In this document: piece by piece, positions 63,880 through 64,000 of the stretch
Numbering within the stretch: position 1 is the first letter of the stretch
Layout of the letters: the number at the start of each line of letters is the position of its first letter
Assembly: GCA_011800805.1 (NCBI GenBank)
Contig: MPNW01000080.1
Span: forward strand, 26,460 to 90,459
DNA from: Hirudo medicinalis
Lineage: Eukaryota; Annelida; Clitellata; Hirudinida; Hirudinidae
Direction: 5' to 3'
Length of the DNA stretch: 64,000 nt
Notes under the pieces: generated by a model
The model's input: only the letters and a program-made list of their open reading frames with translations
Database searches by the model: none
Told to the model about the DNA's origin: nothing
Position numbers and translations under genes: made by a program

Positions 63880-64000
<121 letters not shown>

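Overview
This is nuclear DNA from an intron-rich, AT-rich animal. Every gene found is a metazoan family read in GT-AG (occasionally GC-AG) exons. Introns carry many ATG/CAT and TTA triplet arrays and decayed hAT, LINE and SINE copies. A collier/EBF factor, a polycystin-1-like receptor-channel, DENND1 and MTSS1 together point to a bilaterian. A spiralian (annelid or mollusc) is my guess, but the sequence alone does not prove it.

Layout. (1) 698-8874, + strand: an MTSS1/MIM-type protein with an I-BAR domain, poly-Q middle and C-terminal WH2; its first exons lie upstream of the window. (2) 10924-26987, +: a complete DENND1/connecdenn gene, 19 coding exons, 1014 residues, ending in WETFE like the vertebrate proteins. 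(3) 29534-49499, -: a polycystin-1-like gene that I could join into 39 phase-consistent exons, about 2183 residues: signal peptide, WSC, EGF-like array, REJ-like region, GAIN/GPS, TM1, PLAT and a polycystin channel. (4) 50249-50645, +: an unrecognised coding-like exon. (5) 52569-54188, +: an intronless LSG1 GTPase for 60S ribosome maturation. (6) 55110-55180, +: tRNA-Gly(CCC). (7) 59950 to the window end, +: promoter, 5' UTR and first two coding exons of a COE/EBF transcription factor, which runs off the right edge.

The genes are not an operon. MTSS1 and DENND1 both act at the membrane/actin/endocytosis interface but are separate neighbouring genes. The intergenic blocks (27-29.5 kb, 50.7-52.5 kb, 55.2-59.9 kb) hold mobile-element remains, including a clean 454-bp inverted-repeat element with a 9-bp target duplication.

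The most interesting object is the polycystin-1-like gene. It combines WSC and EGF modules, a divergent REJ-like region, a GPS whose cleavage motif reads HLN instead of HLT/S, three inferred GC-AG introns, and a last 3' splice site preceded by a (TA)n tract. Exon boundaries were inferred by eye from splice signals, reading phase and remembered family patterns; no search was run.
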